32,217 nt of DNA from JASJHI01 sp033791105 (GTDB taxonomy: Bacteria; Actinomycetota; Acidimicrobiia; Acidimicrobiales; Ilumatobacteraceae), in the NCBI GenBank assembly GCA_033791105.1, contig JASJHI010000245.1:1-32217 (forward strand), in the 5' to 3' direction. Position numbers and translations under genes: made by a program. Each line of letters opens with the position of its first letter. Within the stretch, counting starts at the first letter, position 1. Below, piece by piece: positions 7,731-14,826 of the stretch. The notes under the pieces were generated by a model. That model did no database searches. It was not told the DNA's origin and saw only the letters and a program-made list of their open reading frames with translations.

Positions 7731-7736
7731 AGCGTA
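7731..7736 (-). promoter_or_regulatory. -10 box of the Gfo/Idh dehydrogenase gene
   Basis: On the minus strand TACGCT is preceded by CTCGTAAGATG and two bases, placing the operator-like element inside the -35/-10 spacer. Confidence 0.45.
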
Positions 7737-7738
7737 GG

Positions 7739-7749
7739 CATCTTACGAG
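7739..7749. promoter_or_regulatory. candidate ROK operator half-site 1
   Basis: CTCGTAAGATG (minus-strand reading) matches CTTGTAAAGATG at 7783-7794 (plus-strand reading) with one substitution and one inserted A. Each copy stands immediately upstream of a -10 box of one divergent gene, in the same orientation relative to that gene. Confidence 0.5.
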
Positions 7750-7775
7750 GGGCGGTTCGTCCCCCTGTCGGGATA

Positions 7776-7794
7776 CTTACGTCTTGTAAAGATG
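7776..7794. promoter_or_regulatory. candidate ROK operator 2
   Basis: The core is the inverted repeat TTAC-N5-GTAA (7777-7789), extended on the right to CTTGTAAAGATG (7783-7794). It precedes a TATGCT -10 box by 5 nt and would overlap the -35 position of the ROK promoter. Divergent position next to a DNA-binding ROK gene supports autoregulation, but no binding has been shown. Confidence 0.5.
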
Positions 7795-7799
7795 TCACT

Positions 7800-7805
7800 T
7801 ATGCT
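7800..7805 (+). promoter_or_regulatory. -10 box of the ROK regulator gene
   Basis: TATGCT would start transcription near 7812 and leave a leader of about 50 nt before GTG 7862. Confidence 0.45.
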
Positions 7806-7846
7806 CTTGCATCAGACAAAAGATGATCGTTCGATGGATCAACATG

Positions 7847-7855
7847 AAGGGGAGG
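7847..7855 (+). promoter_or_regulatory. ribosome binding site that decides the ROK start
   Basis: AAGGGGAGG stands 6 nt before GTG 7862. The upstream in-frame ATG codons at 7823 and 7844 have no such site, so the GTG is preferred. Confidence 0.75.
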
Positions 7856-7861
7856 CGAGCC

Positions 7862-9025
7862 GTGAGTGGCACGACGTCGGGCGATCTGCTCGAGCTGATC
7901 CGCACCGGGCGCGCCGACACGAGGGGCGACCTGCAGACGGTGACAGGGCTTTCGCGGTCGACGGTGGCGCAGCGCATCGAAACCCTCGTCGCGGCCGGCC
8001 TCGTCCACGAACTTGGAGGCACCACCTCGACGGGCGGACGCCCGCCGGTACGACTCGGATTCAACATCCACGGTGGTGTCGTACTCGTCGCCGACCTTGG
8101 CGCCACCCACGCGACGCTCGCCGTGTGCGACCTGTCGGCGCATCCGCTCGCGATCCGGCGATCCCACCGGGACATCGCCGACGGGCCCGAGCCCGTACTC
8201 GACTGGGTGCGCAGCGAGTTCGACGCGCTGCTCTCGGAGATCGGGCGCGCACCGAGCGACGTGCGCGGCATCGGCATCGGTGTTCCGGGGCCCGTCGACT
8301 TTGCCGGCGGGTTCGCGGTGAAGCCGCCGATCATGCCGGGCTGGAACGGCTTCCGGATCCGCGAAGCTTTTCCCCGGTACGGCGTGCCGGTGCACGTCGA
8401 CAACGACGTCAACATCATGGCGCTCGGCGAGTTCTGGAAGCGGCCCGACGAGGACGATCTCGTGGTGGTGAAGGTGGGCACCGGCATCGGAGCCGGCCTG
8501 ATCATCAATCGCGAGATCCACCGTGGCGCACGAGGTGGAGCCGGCGATCTCGGACACGTCCAGGCCGGCGGCGACGTGGTGTGCAACTGCGGGAACACCG
8601 GCTGTCTCGAGGCGTCGGCGGGAGGCGCCGCGCTCGCTCGACAGCTGCGCGACCTCGGCTACGACACGAACACGGTCGACGACGTGGTCGCACTCCTGCA
8701 ACGTGGCAATCGGGATGCGATTGCAGCGGTGCGCGAGGCGGGCCGGATGCTCGGTCAGGTACTCGCGTCGATCGTCAATCTCTTGAACCCCTCGACGATT
8801 CTCGTCGGTGGCTCGATCGCACTTGCCGACGATCATCTCCTCGCTGGACTCCGCGAGATCGTGTTTCGACGGGCGACCAGCCTCAGCACCGCTGAATTGC
8901 GGCTCGCAACGTGCGCGCTCGGCGACGATGCCGGCGTCATCGGGGCCGCCGCGATGGTGGCGGAACAGATCTTCGACCCGCGGACGGTCGACGCGTCGCT
9001 ACCTCGAAGGGCGGCGGCCGGATGA
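7862..9025 (+). CDS. ROK family transcriptional regulator
   Basis: The 387-residue protein joins a winged helix-turn-helix (about residues 8-65, with QTVTGLSRSTVAQRIETLVAAGLV as recognition region and GGRPPVRLGFN as wing) to a ROK sugar-binding domain. Visible ROK motifs: VADLGATHATLAVCDL (phosphate-1 loop), GIGIGVPGPVD, HVDNDVNIMALGE, KVGTGIGAGLII and the zinc site CNCGNTGCLEASAGG. The Asp of the DND motif, catalytic in ROK kinases, is kept, but regulators of this family often keep it too. It heads the sugar ABC genes and is divergent from a dehydrogenase, so it probably represses both units until a sugar or sugar phosphate binds. The GTG start is set by a strong ribosome binding site. Confidence 0.92.
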   Translation: MSGTTSGDLLELIRTGRADTRGDLQTVTGLSRSTVAQRIETLVAAGLVHELGGTTSTGGRPPVRLGFNIHGGVVLVADLGATHATLAVCDLSAHPLAIRRSHRDIADGPEPVLDWVRSEFDALLSEIGRAPSDVRGIGIGVPGPVDFAGGFAVKPPIMPGWNGFRIREAFPRYGVPVHVDNDVNIMALGEFWKRPDEDDLVVVKVGTGIGAGLIINREIHRGARGGAGDLGHVQAGGDVVCNCGNTGCLEASAGGAALARQLRDLGYDTNTVDDVVALLQRGNRDAIAAVREAGRMLGQVLASIVNLLNPSTILVGGSIALADDHLLAGLREIVFRRATSLSTAELRLATCALGDDAGVIGAAAMVAEQIFDPRTVDASLPRRAAAG

Positions 9026-9079
9026 CGGCCACGCCGCAACAGATCCGCTCGGCAACCGCCGGGCGTCAAGCAAACCAGT

Positions 9080-9114
9080 CTCCCGAACACGGGGGAGGGA
9101 GCGCCGCTTCGGCG
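9080..9114 (+). promoter_or_regulatory. two small hairpins in the leader of the binding-protein gene
   Basis: CTCCC (9080-9084) can pair with GGGAG (9093-9097), and CGCCG (9102-9106) with CGGCG (9110-9114). They lie between the ROK stop and the ribosome binding site of the lipoprotein gene. Without a T-run they are more likely mRNA stabilisers or processing sites than terminators. Confidence 0.35.
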
Positions 9115-9121
9115 GTCGATC

Positions 9122-9127
9122 AAGGAG
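9122..9127 (+). promoter_or_regulatory. ribosome binding site that decides the binding-protein start
   Basis: AAGGAG lies 7 nt before ATG 9135, directly ahead of the signal peptide. The frame is open further upstream, but that part overlaps the ROK gene. Confidence 0.75.
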
Positions 9128-9134
9128 CAGATAC

Positions 9135-10274
9135 ATGAGAGCAAGAACAACGAGTCGTGTCGTGGCCGTATTGGCCGCCGGCGCACTGCTCGTGGCCGCC
9201 TGCGGCGACGACGACGGTGACTCCAGCGGGGACACGCAGCCCGCAGACACGGAAGCGGCCCCGGCCGACACGGAGGCCGCAACGGCCGACACGGAGGCCA
9301 GTAGCGATGGAGACAGCGCCGACGTGGAGGGATTCACGATCGGCGTCAGCAACACGTTGGTCGGCAACGGCTGGCGTGAGCAGATGATCTGCGCCGTCAA
9401 GGCAGAGGCGCTAGCCAGTGGTGTTGTCGACGAGGTGATCGTTGTCAACCGCAACGGTGGATCCACCGAACAGATCGCCGACATCGAGAACCTGATCTCG
9501 CAGGATGTCGACGCGATCATTCTCAACCCGACCGACCGTGAGGCCCTGAACTCGGTCATCGAGCAGGCGATCTCGCGCGACATCGTCGTCGTCTCCGTCG
9601 ACCAGGCTGTCACCGCAGAGGGCGCCTACGTCGTCACCAACGACCAGGTGGCCTACGGCCAGCTCGGCGCCGAATGGCTGTTCGAGCAGCTCGGTGGCGA
9701 AGGCAATGTGGTCGAGATGCGCGGTATCGACGGGGTTCCCGCCGATACCGACCGTCACGACGGCTTCACCGCCGCCCTCGAAAACTACCCGGGCATCGTG
9801 GTCGCCGCCGAGACGTTCACCGGTTGGGACCCCTCGACCGGCGCCCAGCAGGCGCTCGACATCATCACAACCGAAGATGTCGACGGCATCTGGACCTCCG
9901 GCATCGATTACACGGTCGTCGAGCAGTTCAGCGCCGCGAACGTCGACTACGTGCCGATCGTCGGCGCCGACAACAACGGCTTCGTCCAACAGCTCATCGA
10001 GCTCGAAGGTGATGCCCTCGTCGGTGTCGCAGTGACCAACCCGCCGGCAATCGGTGGTGTCGGCACAGCGATCGCGGTCGCCGCCCTGAAGGGTGAGGAC
10101 CCGGCACAGGAGACGTTGCTCACACCGGAGCTGTTCCCGACCGGTGACACCGAAGGTCTCGATTCGCTCTACAACCCGGACGAACAGCCGGGCTGGAGCA
10201 CCTACGTCGAGATCCCGCCGTACACGACCTACGCAGCCGCCGACGTGTCGGCCTGCAAGGGTCCGGGAGAGTGA
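9135..10274 (+). CDS. sugar ABC transporter substrate-binding lipoprotein
   Basis: This extracytoplasmic lipoprotein (379 aa) delivers a sugar to the ABC importer. The signal peptide has basic residues (MRARTTSR), a hydrophobic core and lipobox VAAC with lipidated Cys at about residue 23. A flexible acidic linker with a three-fold ADTEA repeat follows. From about residue 60 the type I periplasmic-binding fold begins (FTIGVSNTLVGNGWREQM), with IADIENLISQDVDAIILNPTD, VVVSVDQAV, YVVTNDQVAYGQLGAEWLFEQLGG and GIDGVPADTDRHDGF, the RbsB/Peripla_BP_4 pattern. This family binds pentoses, hexoses or inositol, and the ligand cannot be named. It precedes the ATPase by 99 bp containing a strong hairpin. 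Confidence 0.92.
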   Translation: MRARTTSRVVAVLAAGALLVAACGDDDGDSSGDTQPADTEAAPADTEAATADTEASSDGDSADVEGFTIGVSNTLVGNGWREQMICAVKAEALASGVVDEVIVVNRNGGSTEQIADIENLISQDVDAIILNPTDREALNSVIEQAISRDIVVVSVDQAVTAEGAYVVTNDQVAYGQLGAEWLFEQLGGEGNVVEMRGIDGVPADTDRHDGFTAALENYPGIVVAAETFTGWDPSTGAQQALDIITTEDVDGIWTSGIDYTVVEQFSAANVDYVPIVGADNNGFVQQLIELEGDALVGVAVTNPPAIGGVGTAIAVAALKGEDPAQETLLTPELFPTGDTEGLDSLYNPDEQPGWSTYVEIPPYTTYAAADVSACKGPGE

Positions 10275-10280
10275 CACCCT

Positions 10281-10319
10281 GCGGGGTGGGTGGTGTCTCA
10301 GTGGCACTACCCACCCCGC
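10281..10319 (+). terminator. strong intercistronic hairpin after the binding-protein gene
   Basis: GCGGGGTGGGT (10281-10291) pairs perfectly with ACCCACCCCGC (10309-10319), and pairing can continue inward by five pairs including wobbles. No T-run follows, so it is probably a partial attenuator or an mRNA 3' stabiliser that makes the binding protein more abundant than the downstream ATPase and permeases. Confidence 0.6.
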
Positions 10320-10373
10320 TCGGTCACACGACCGATCATTGGCCCGATCATCCGAGACGCACTGGACACCGCG

Positions 10374-11864
10374 ATGAGCAACGATCACGACACAGAAGCC
10401 ACGATTCCGCTGCTCGAGGCGCGCTCGGTGGCGAAGAGCTACGGCCCGGTGGTCGCCCTCCGATCGGCCGATCTCGCCGTCCGGCCCGGCGAGATCCACG
10501 CACTGCTCGGCGCCAACGGCGCCGGAAAGAGCACATTGGTCAAGGCGCTTTCGGGGGTCTTCCCTCCGACCGCAGGCGAGATCGTGATCGCCGGAGACAC
10601 CGTGCGGCTGCGCAAACCGTCCGATGCCCTCGCCCGCGGGATCGCAACAGTCTTCCAGGATCCGGCGCTCGTTCCTGACCTGACCGTCTCGCAGAACCTT
10701 GCGCTCACCGGCGTCGACGAATCCCTCGTGACCCCATGGCTCGAACAAGTCGGGCTCGCAGGACTCCAACGAGATCTCCTCGTGCGGGAAATCCCGCTCG
10801 AACAACTCCGACTGATCGACCTCGCCCGAGCCCTCGCCGGAGACCCGCAGGTCCTCTTGCTCGACGAGATCACCGCAGCGCTCCCCGCCGACCAGGCAGA
10901 GCACGTCTTCGGGATCATGCAGCACTGGCGGGACCGCGGGCGGGCCGTGCTGTTCATCACCCATCGACTGGCCGAGGTGCGCCGCATGTGCGACCGGGCA
11001 ACCGTGCTGCGGGACGGCCGCGACGTCGCCTCCCTCGACCCGCGCGCGGGCAGTGAGTCGACGCTCATCGAGGCGATGCTCGGCGACGAGGTCGTTGCCA
11101 CCGCGGACCGCACCGAGCGCTCGCTTGCTCTCGACAGCCAGGTCGCGCTCGAGGCGCGGGGGCTCAGCTCCGGCGACAAGGTCAACGATGTGTCGTTCCA
11201 GATCCGTGCGGGTGAGATCGTCGGCATAGCGGCGCTGGAGGGACAAGGACAGGAACGGCTCTTCGATCTGCTTTCGGGTGATCGGCGGCCCTCGGACGGC
11301 GAGATCTTCACCGAAGGAAAGCCGTTGCGCGCGTTGTCTCCCTACGACGCAGTTCAGCGCGGCGTGGTGCTCGTCCCCTCGGATCGGCTCCTCGGACTGT
11401 TGCCCCAACAATCGGTGCGCTCGAACATCGGGCTGCCGCTCTATCGTCGGGCGCGGACCTGGCTGGGTCTCGACTCCGACGAGCCGGCCCGCGTCGACGA
11501 TGCAATCGAACGGCTGGACATCGACACACGTGCGCAGCGCCAGGTGAATCGGTTGTCCGGCGGGAATCAACAGAAGGTCGTGATCGCCAGATGGCTCGCC
11601 ACCGGATTTCGGACCCTGCTGTGCTTCGATCCGACCCGCGGCATCGACCTCCAGACGAAACGGCAGCTCTACGAGCTACTGCGTGAACTCGCCGATGACG
11701 GTGCGGCCATCCTGCTGTACACGAGTGAACTCCCAGAGATCCCCCTCGTCTGCGACCGGGTACTCGTGCTCTACGACGGCAAGATCGTGGCCGAGCAAGA
11801 CGCCGCAGACGCGACCGAGGAATCCATGCTGTCGGCAGCCCACGGATTGGGGGTGTCGGCATGA
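10374..11864 (+). CDS. sugar ABC transporter ATP-binding protein (two domains, RbsA/MglA type)
   Basis: A 496-residue tandem ATPase that energises import at the inner face of the membrane. Domain 1 (about 10-240) has Walker A GANGAGKST, Q-loop region TVFQDPALVPDLTVSQNLAL and Walker B VLLLDEITAAL, but its signature reads IPLEQLRLIDLARAL where LSGGQ/LSVGQ-type sequence is usual. Domain 2 (about 255-496) has the non-canonical Walker A typical of this family (GIAALEGQGQERLF), a full signature LSGGNQQKVVIARWL and CFDPTRGID. One of the two composite ATP sites is therefore probably inactive. Start ATG 10374 places domain 1 normally; a GTG at 10290 lies inside the hairpin. It overlaps the first permease by ATGA. 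Confidence 0.92.
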   Translation: MSNDHDTEATIPLLEARSVAKSYGPVVALRSADLAVRPGEIHALLGANGAGKSTLVKALSGVFPPTAGEIVIAGDTVRLRKPSDALARGIATVFQDPALVPDLTVSQNLALTGVDESLVTPWLEQVGLAGLQRDLLVREIPLEQLRLIDLARALAGDPQVLLLDEITAALPADQAEHVFGIMQHWRDRGRAVLFITHRLAEVRRMCDRATVLRDGRDVASLDPRAGSESTLIEAMLGDEVVATADRTERSLALDSQVALEARGLSSGDKVNDVSFQIRAGEIVGIAALEGQGQERLFDLLSGDRRPSDGEIFTEGKPLRALSPYDAVQRGVVLVPSDRLLGLLPQQSVRSNIGLPLYRRARTWLGLDSDEPARVDDAIERLDIDTRAQRQVNRLSGGNQQKVVIARWLATGFRTLLCFDPTRGIDLQTKRQLYELLRELADDGAAILLYTSELPEIPLVCDRVLVLYDGKIVAEQDAADATEESMLSAAHGLGVSA

Positions 11865-12901
11865 GCACTGTCACCGACGAACTGGCCACGTCCGACCCCG
11901 CGGTCGCTGGTGCCATTCCCCACTCACGGTCCTGGCGTCGATTGCTGGTCCGCCACGGCTGGACCATCGGTGTCTGGGTGTTGCTGGCTCTGCTCATCGT
12001 CTGGTACTCGACGCTGATCCCGTCGTTCGGCAGTTTCCAGATGGCGTCGATCGCGAAGAACAGTCTGCCGCTCGTGTTCCTTGCGCTCGGCCAGGCGGTG
12101 ATCGTCATCGCCGGCGGAGTCGACCTGTCGATCGGCGCCCAGATGGTGTTGGCGAGTGTGGTGGCCGCCCGCTACATGGACGAGCAACCGTTCGCGGCCA
12201 CACTCGCGGTCGGGGTCGGCGTCGTCATCCTGCTGGCGATGGTCAACGGCACGGTCGGCCTCATCGTCTACACATCGAAGGTCCCGGACATCGTTGTGAC
12301 ACTGGCGACGAGCTTCATCATCAGCGGCGCGGCCTTGTGGGTGCTCCCATCGCCCGGCGGCGGCACGTCGGCTGGATTCCGGGCGATGTTCACGGGCTCC
12401 GAGTTCGGCAGCGGCGAGAATTTCTGGCCACCGATCGTCGTGATCGCCGTGTCCACCACCGTCGTCGCCCTGGTACTCAGACGAACGCGCACGGGCCTCT
12501 CGCTCTACGCGGTCGGCAGCGACTCGACGGCCGCGTACCTGTCGGGCGTCGGACTCCGCCGGTCGAAGGTGACGTCGTACGCCATCGGTGGCGCGCTGGC
12601 CGGAATGGCGGGCCTGGCGACCATCGCGATCACGGGGTCGGGCGACCCGCGGGCGAGTGTCGGCGCGAACGCCACACTGAACAGCGTCGCAGCCATCGTG
12701 CTCGGTGGCATTGCGCTCACGGGCGGCGTCGGTTCGGTCGTCGGCGCCGTCGCGGCGGCGATCATCCTCTTCTTCCTCAATCCGATTCTCAGCGCCATGA
12801 AGTTCGATCCCAACACTGCACAGGTGATTCAGGGCGTCCTGATCATCGTCGTGATGATGATTGCCGGACTTCTCGAACGCCGACGAAGGAGGGCCGAATG
12901 A
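11861..12901 (+). CDS. sugar ABC transporter permease 1 (RbsC family)
   Basis: Integral membrane subunit of 346 residues. After a 35-residue cytoplasmic N-terminus come eight to ten hydrophobic segments. The family signatures are VFLALGQAVIVIAGGVDLSIGAQM (the GGxDLSxG motif) and, near the C-terminus, ASVGANATLNSVAAIVLGGIALTGGVGSVVGAVAAA (the VLGGxxLxGGxGxxxG motif). The C-terminus ends with a basic RRRRRAE. It starts with ATG in the ATGA overlap of the ATPase stop, and its own stop overlaps the second permease in the same way, so the three genes are translationally coupled. It is likely to form a heterodimer with permease 2. Confidence 0.92.
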   Translation: MSTVTDELATSDPAVAGAIPHSRSWRRLLVRHGWTIGVWVLLALLIVWYSTLIPSFGSFQMASIAKNSLPLVFLALGQAVIVIAGGVDLSIGAQMVLASVVAARYMDEQPFAATLAVGVGVVILLAMVNGTVGLIVYTSKVPDIVVTLATSFIISGAALWVLPSPGGGTSAGFRAMFTGSEFGSGENFWPPIVVIAVSTTVVALVLRRTRTGLSLYAVGSDSTAAYLSGVGLRRSKVTSYAIGGALAGMAGLATIAITGSGDPRASVGANATLNSVAAIVLGGIALTGGVGSVVGAVAAAIILFFLNPILSAMKFDPNTAQVIQGVLIIVVMMIAGLLERRRRRAE

Positions 12902-13902
12902 GCAGTCAAGTTTCCGTCGCCGCACGACCGGCATCCCCGGAGGGACCCCCACCGGCGACGCTCGCGACACGTCTCGTCGATCATCCCAACATCGTGCTCA
13001 CGGGCGTGCTGGTTCTCCTGATCCTCGTGACCGGCGCGATCGAGCCGGACTACCTGAGCATCAGCGGGCTGCGCAACACGCTGCTCCTCGCCGCCCCTCT
13101 CGGCATCATGGCGGCCGGCCAAACCATCCTGATGTTGACCGGGGGTATCGACCTGTCCGTGGCCATGATCGCGACGGGCGCGGCCTACGTCGCCGGCAAC
13201 CAGTCGTCCAGTGGGGCGGCGATCGCGATTGCGGCCGGCCTACTCGTCGGGCTCCTCGCGGGAAGCGCCAACGGCGTCGGCGTCGGCGTCTTCAACGTGA
13301 ACCCGCTCATCATGACGTTGGCGATGGCGGCGATCCTGCTCGGCCTCTTCACCGCCTGGACACAGACCTGGCTCCAGGGCTCGACGGCCGTCGCCCCGTT
13401 CATCAAGGAACTCGGTGGAGGATCGTTCTTCGGCAATCGTGTGCCGTACAACGTCATCGTGTGGATCGGCGTGACCCTCGCGGTCGTCGGCGTACTGCGA
13501 CGCACCGGGCTCGGACGGCTGATCTACGCGATCGGCGACAATGCGGTCGCCGTACGCCTGGCAGGCGTCCGCACATGGCAGGTCACCATCGTCGTGTATG
13601 CGTTCGCCGGAGTGCTCGCGGCGATCGCGGGGATCCTCCTCGCCGGGCGAACCGGTGCAGTCGATCTACAGCTGGCGAGCACGTTCCTCCTCCCGTCTGT
13701 TGCCGCCGCGGTGATCGGGGGAACCTCGATCTTCGGTGGGGTGGGGACGTACACCGGAACGGTCCTGGGCGCGCTGATCCTCAGCGTCCTCAACTCGATG
13801 CTGACGTTCCTCGATGCGGGCCAGGCGGTGCAGCAGATGATCTACGGATCGATCGTGCTCGCGCTCGCGTGGGCGTACGCGCGGGTGGTGGGCGCGCGAT
13901 GA
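12898..13902 (+). CDS. sugar ABC transporter permease 2 (RbsC family)
   Basis: Second integral membrane subunit, 334 residues, starting at ATG 12898 within an ATGA overlap. After a Pro/Ala-rich N-terminus it has the same family layout: IMAAGQTILMLTGGIDLSVAM, IYAIGDNAVAVRLAGVR (the cytoplasmic coupling-helix region) and LLPSVAAAVIGGTSIFGGVGTYTGTVLGA. The open frame extends upstream, but that part overlaps permease 1. Two different permeases plus one tandem ATPase is a common arrangement in this family. Its stop overlaps an ATG at 13899, which begins a frame that does not lead into the next recognisable protein. Confidence 0.92.
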   Translation: MSSQVSVAARPASPEGPPPATLATRLVDHPNIVLTGVLVLLILVTGAIEPDYLSISGLRNTLLLAAPLGIMAAGQTILMLTGGIDLSVAMIATGAAYVAGNQSSSGAAIAIAAGLLVGLLAGSANGVGVGVFNVNPLIMTLAMAAILLGLFTAWTQTWLQGSTAVAPFIKELGGGSFFGNRVPYNVIVWIGVTLAVVGVLRRTGLGRLIYAIGDNAVAVRLAGVRTWQVTIVVYAFAGVLAAIAGILLAGRTGAVDLQLASTFLLPSVAAAVIGGTSIFGGVGTYTGTVLGALILSVLNSMLTFLDAGQAVQQMIYGSIVLALAWAYARVVGAR

Positions 13903-13932
13903 GCGCGGCGTCGACACGGTCTATCCCGCACG

Positions 13933-14826
13933 GTGGGCGAGACGGGCGATCTCCTCGATTGCTGGACCGGGTCCGGTCTGGTCGGCGCGGTGTGCTTCAA
14001 CCTCCGGTACTACCCGCTCAACCACCAGATGTCGTCGATGGTCCGCGCCGGCGAGATTGGCAGCCCGCGACTGGTTTCGGGCGCCTACCTCCAGGATTGG
14101 CTCTTTCATGACGACGATTGGAACTGGCGGCTGTCCGGCGATGAGGGTGGCGAACTCCGATCGGTGGCCGACATCGGCTCACACTGGTTCGACCTCGCCG
14201 AGTTCACGACCGGGCACCGCGTCGTCGAGGTCTGCGCAGACCTCCACACCTTCATTCCCGTTCGTCGGCGCCCGGTGGGCGAGCGCGAGACGTTCGCCTC
14301 GGTTGCTGACGGCGACGAGACGATCGACGTCGAGGTCTCGAGCGATGATGCGGCGGGCGTGCTCGTCAGGTTCGATGACGGCGCCCGGGGCGCGGTGACG
14401 ATCTCGCAGGTCTCCGCGGGCCGGAAGAACTCCGTATCGCTCGAGATCGACGGTTCCGCTGCCGCGCTTGCATGGTCCTCCGAACGGGCCGACGAGTTGT
14501 GGATCGGACACCGCGACGAGCCCAATCAGGTGCTCGCCCGCGACCCGTCGCTTGTGCGCGACGACGTACACCGCCACATCGGCCTTCCTGGCGGTCACGC
14601 AGAGGGATATGCCGACACGTTCCGGGCCCTCTTCGCTGACGTCTACGCCGACATCGCGTCCGGTGGCCCCTCGGAGTCGCCGACCTATCCCACGATCGCT
14701 GACGGCCACCGATCGATGATGATCGGCCGCGCGATCGCCACGAGCCATCGCACGAGAGCGTGGGCAGCGGTCGCGGAGCGGCCGGTGGATGACATTGATC
14801 AGAGCAACCGAATGGAGACCCGATGA
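13933..14826 (+). CDS. Gfo/Idh/MocA dehydrogenase lacking its N-terminal NAD-binding domain
   Basis: The 297 residues match the C-terminal part of a Gfo/Idh/MocA protein: GLVGAVCFNLRYYPLNHQ, YLQDWLFHDDDWNWRLSGD, the catalytic-helix region ADIGSHWFDLAEF (D-x-x-x-H) and the beta-sheet domain to the C-terminus. The first 100 or so residues, with the GxGxxG loop and EKP motif, are absent: upstream lies only the end of permease 2, and none of the three frames across 13900-14000 encodes a Rossmann fold. The GTG at 13933 is the only usable start; the ATG at 13899 is in another frame and stops at 14111. Its 3' end is intact and overlaps the isomerase by ATGA. It is either a pseudogene left by a roughly 300-bp deletion, or a domain that relies on another protein for cofactor binding. 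The former is more likely. Confidence 0.75.
   Translation: MGETGDLLDCWTGSGLVGAVCFNLRYYPLNHQMSSMVRAGEIGSPRLVSGAYLQDWLFHDDDWNWRLSGDEGGELRSVADIGSHWFDLAEFTTGHRVVEVCADLHTFIPVRRRPVGERETFASVADGDETIDVEVSSDDAAGVLVRFDDGARGAVTISQVSAGRKNSVSLEIDGSAAALAWSSERADELWIGHRDEPNQVLARDPSLVRDDVHRHIGLPGGHAEGYADTFRALFADVYADIASGGPSESPTYPTIADGHRSMMIGRAIATSHRTRAWAAVAERPVDDIDQSNRMETR

Noticed and set aside
9411..11570. A 719-codon open frame on the minus strand opposite the ABC genes
   Set aside because: It runs antisense to two genes with clear protein families. In high-GC DNA such long frames opposite real genes are expected, and its translation has no recognisable domain.
11924..12970. A 348-codon open frame on the minus strand opposite the permeases
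   Set aside because: It is highly charged, low-complexity shadow coding of two hydrophobic permeases, with no start signal.
13899..14111. The ATG in the permease 2 ATGA overlap as start of a 70-residue protein
   Set aside because: The frame is the out-of-frame shadow of the Gfo/Idh sequence and stops after 70 codons, with an Arg/Pro-rich translation lacking any motif.
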